DNA of 64,000 bases from positions 35,835 to 99,834 of the forward strand of contig CBIHOF010000022.1 in assembly GCA_966211955.1 (NCBI GenBank), read 5' to 3'. The notes below the pieces were generated by a model. The model saw only the letters and a program-made list of their open reading frames with translations. It searched no databases and was not told the origin of the DNA. This stretch comes from Albitalea sp966211955 (GTDB taxonomy: Bacteria > Pseudomonadota > Gammaproteobacteria > Burkholderiales > Burkholderiaceae_C). Positions 62,954 to 64,000 of this stretch are shown in pieces. Both the position numbers and the translations under genes were made by a program. Position 1 is the stretch's first letter. Every line of letters begins with the position of its first letter.

Positions 62954-63592
62954 TCAGTGCAGCGGCACGCCCGTCTTCGCCTGCAGCTCCTCGCGCGTCA
63001 CATCCGGCGCCAGCTCCACCACCTTCAGGCCTTCGGCCGTCACGTCCATCACCGCGAGGTCGGTGATGATGCGGTTCACCACGCCCACGCCAGTCAGCGG
63101 CAGCGTGCACTTCGGAAGAATCTTCAGGTCGGTGGTGCCGTCCTTCTTCTTCGCGACGTGTTCCATCACGACGATCACGCGCGGCACGCCGGCGACGAGG
63201 TCCATCGCGCCACCCATGCCCTTGACCATCTTGCCGGGGATCATCCAGTTGGCGAGGTCACCGCGCTCGCTCACCTGCATCGCGCCGAGGATGGACAGGT
63301 TGATCTTGCCGCCGCGGATCATCGCGAAGGAATCGTGGGAGCCGAAGATGCTCGATCCGGCGATGGTGGTGACGGTCTGCTTGCCGGCGTTGATGAGGTC
63401 GGCGTCGACCTCGTCTTCCTTCGGGAAGGGGCCGATGCCGAGCATGCCGTTCTCGCTCTGCAGCCACACCTCGATGTTGGTCGGCACGAAGTTCGCGACC
63501 AGCGTCGGAATGCCGATGCCGAGATTGACGTAGAAGCCGTCCTTGAGTTCTTGCGCGGCCTTGGCGGCCATTTGATCTTGAGTCCAGGGCAT
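62954..63592 (-). CDS. scoB: 3-oxoacid CoA-transferase subunit B
   Basis: A 212-residue beta subunit of a two-subunit CoA-transferase (succinyl-CoA:3-ketoacid type). The catalytic glutamate lies in LQSENGMLGIGP, and GGAMDLVAGVPRVIVVMEH and CTLPLTGVGVVNRIITDLAV are standard. It moves CoA between succinate and acetoacetate or a related acid. It follows subunit A by 11 bp on the same strand. Confidence 0.93.
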   Translation of the reverse strand: MPWTQDQMAAKAAQELKDGFYVNLGIGIPTLVANFVPTNIEVWLQSENGMLGIGPFPKEDEVDADLINAGKQTVTTIAGSSIFGSHDSFAMIRGGKINLSILGAMQVSERGDLANWMIPGKMVKGMGGAMDLVAGVPRVIVVMEHVAKKKDGTTDLKILPKCTLPLTGVGVVNRIITDLAVMDVTAEGLKVVELAPDVTREELQAKTGVPLH

Positions 63593-63603
63593 GTCGTGTC
63601 TCC

Positions 63604-64000
63604 TTAGGCCGAAGGACGGGTGGTGCGCTTCTCGATGCGCTTCTCGGGGTTGGCGTTCACGACGATGCGCGTGACGTAGATGCCGGGCAGGTGCACGTCA
63701 TCCGGATCGATCTCGCCGACCTCGACGAGGTGCTCGACCTCGACCACCGTGGCCTGGCCGGCCATCGCGGCCGCCGGGTTGAAATTGCGCGCGGTGCGGC
63801 GAAACACGAGATTGCCGCTCTTGTCGGCCTTGTACGCCTTGACCAGCGACACCTCGGGCTTGAGCGACCGCTCCATCACGTACACGTGGCCATCGAACTC
63901 GCGCGTCTCCTTGCCCTCGGCGACCAGCGTGCCCACGCCGGTGCGGGTGAAGAAGGCCGGGATGCCCGCGCCGCCGGCGCGCAGCTTCTCGGCCAGCGTG
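63604..64000 (-). CDS. scoA: 3-oxoacid CoA-transferase subunit A, N-terminus off window
   Basis: Only the last 132 residues are inside the window; the frame stays open to base 64000. The visible part includes LAEKLRAGGAGIPAFFTRT, VYVMERSLKPEVSLVKAYKA and RTARNFNPAAAMAGQATVVE, which belong to the alpha subunit. It lies upstream of subunit B on the same strand and was probably translated with it. Confidence 0.92.
   Translation of the reverse strand, partial: TLAEKLRAGGAGIPAFFTRTGVGTLVAEGKETREFDGHVYVMERSLKPEVSLVKAYKADKSGNLVFRRTARNFNPAAAMAGQATVVEVEHLVEVGEIDPDDVHLPGIYVTRIVVNANPEKRIEKRTTRPSA

Overview
The window is chromosomal core DNA of a high-GC betaproteobacterium. Gene order and content point to order Burkholderiales, probably the Rubrivivax/Leptothrix/Roseateles side: divergent AddB-like gene next to trxA-rho-rpmE2; carAB-greA-DUF4149 facing yhbY and rlmE-ftsH-folP-glmM-pst-pho; surE-pcm-nlpD-rpoS; hupB-tRNA-Val-ppiD; and the earP/EF-P arginine-rhamnosylation pair. 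No insertion sequence, phage gene, integrase, rRNA or CRISPR array is visible, and every gap between genes is shorter than 300 bp (the largest are about 275 bp before rho and about 263 bp before hupB).

Layout. 1-5.9 kb: truncated AddB-like nuclease subunit (-), trxA, rho, rpmE2 and a membrane glycosyltransferase (+). 5.9-12.7 kb (-): complete phosphate regulon pstS-pstC-pstA-pstB-phoU-phoB-phoR, with Pho-box repeats upstream of pstS. 12.7-24.4 kb: glmM, folP, ftsH, rlmE (-), yhbY (+), then DUF4149, greA, carB, carA and a GlcG/HbpS-like protein (-). 24.5-31.9 kb: a Bax-inhibitor-1 membrane protein (+), rlmD (-), an orphan SLOG-like protein (+), a PolB-like exonuclease and rpoS, nlpD, pcm, surE (-). 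31.9-42.1 kb: quinone oxidoreductase, a Tat-exported PhnD-like binding protein, a LuxR-type response regulator and a multi-pass histidine kinase (+), facing the DUF2339/DUF3999 pair (-). 42.3-45.1 kb: tRNA-His (+), ppiD, tRNA-Val and hupB (-). 45.3-51.5 kb (-): uvrC, a small lipoprotein, pgsA, an EamA transporter, a haloacetate-dehalogenase-type hydrolase and a tartrate-dehydrogenase-type enzyme. 51.5-55.3 kb (+): earP, efp, mnmC. 55.3-64 kb: a lipase-like hydrolase, a small basic protein and rpiA (-), pyrD, an unusual UvrD-like helicase, a phospholipase-D-family lipoprotein and an unknown exported protein (+), then the two subunits of a 3-oxoacid CoA-transferase (-), the second cut by the right edge.

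The genes are mostly housekeeping: phosphate uptake and signalling, pyrimidine and folate synthesis, membrane proteolysis, RNA modification, stationary-phase control and DNA repair. Less well understood parts are the PhnD-like/regulator/kinase neighbourhood, the DUF2339-DUF3999 pair, the SLOG-like orphan, the helicase with altered ATPase motifs, and the phospholipase-D lipoprotein coupled to an unknown exported protein. A recurrent sequence pattern is a -10-like hexamer only 6-9 bases before the start codon, including three divergent gene pairs with 20-36 bp between their starts; this suggests leaderless transcription, although the matching -35 boxes are poor.
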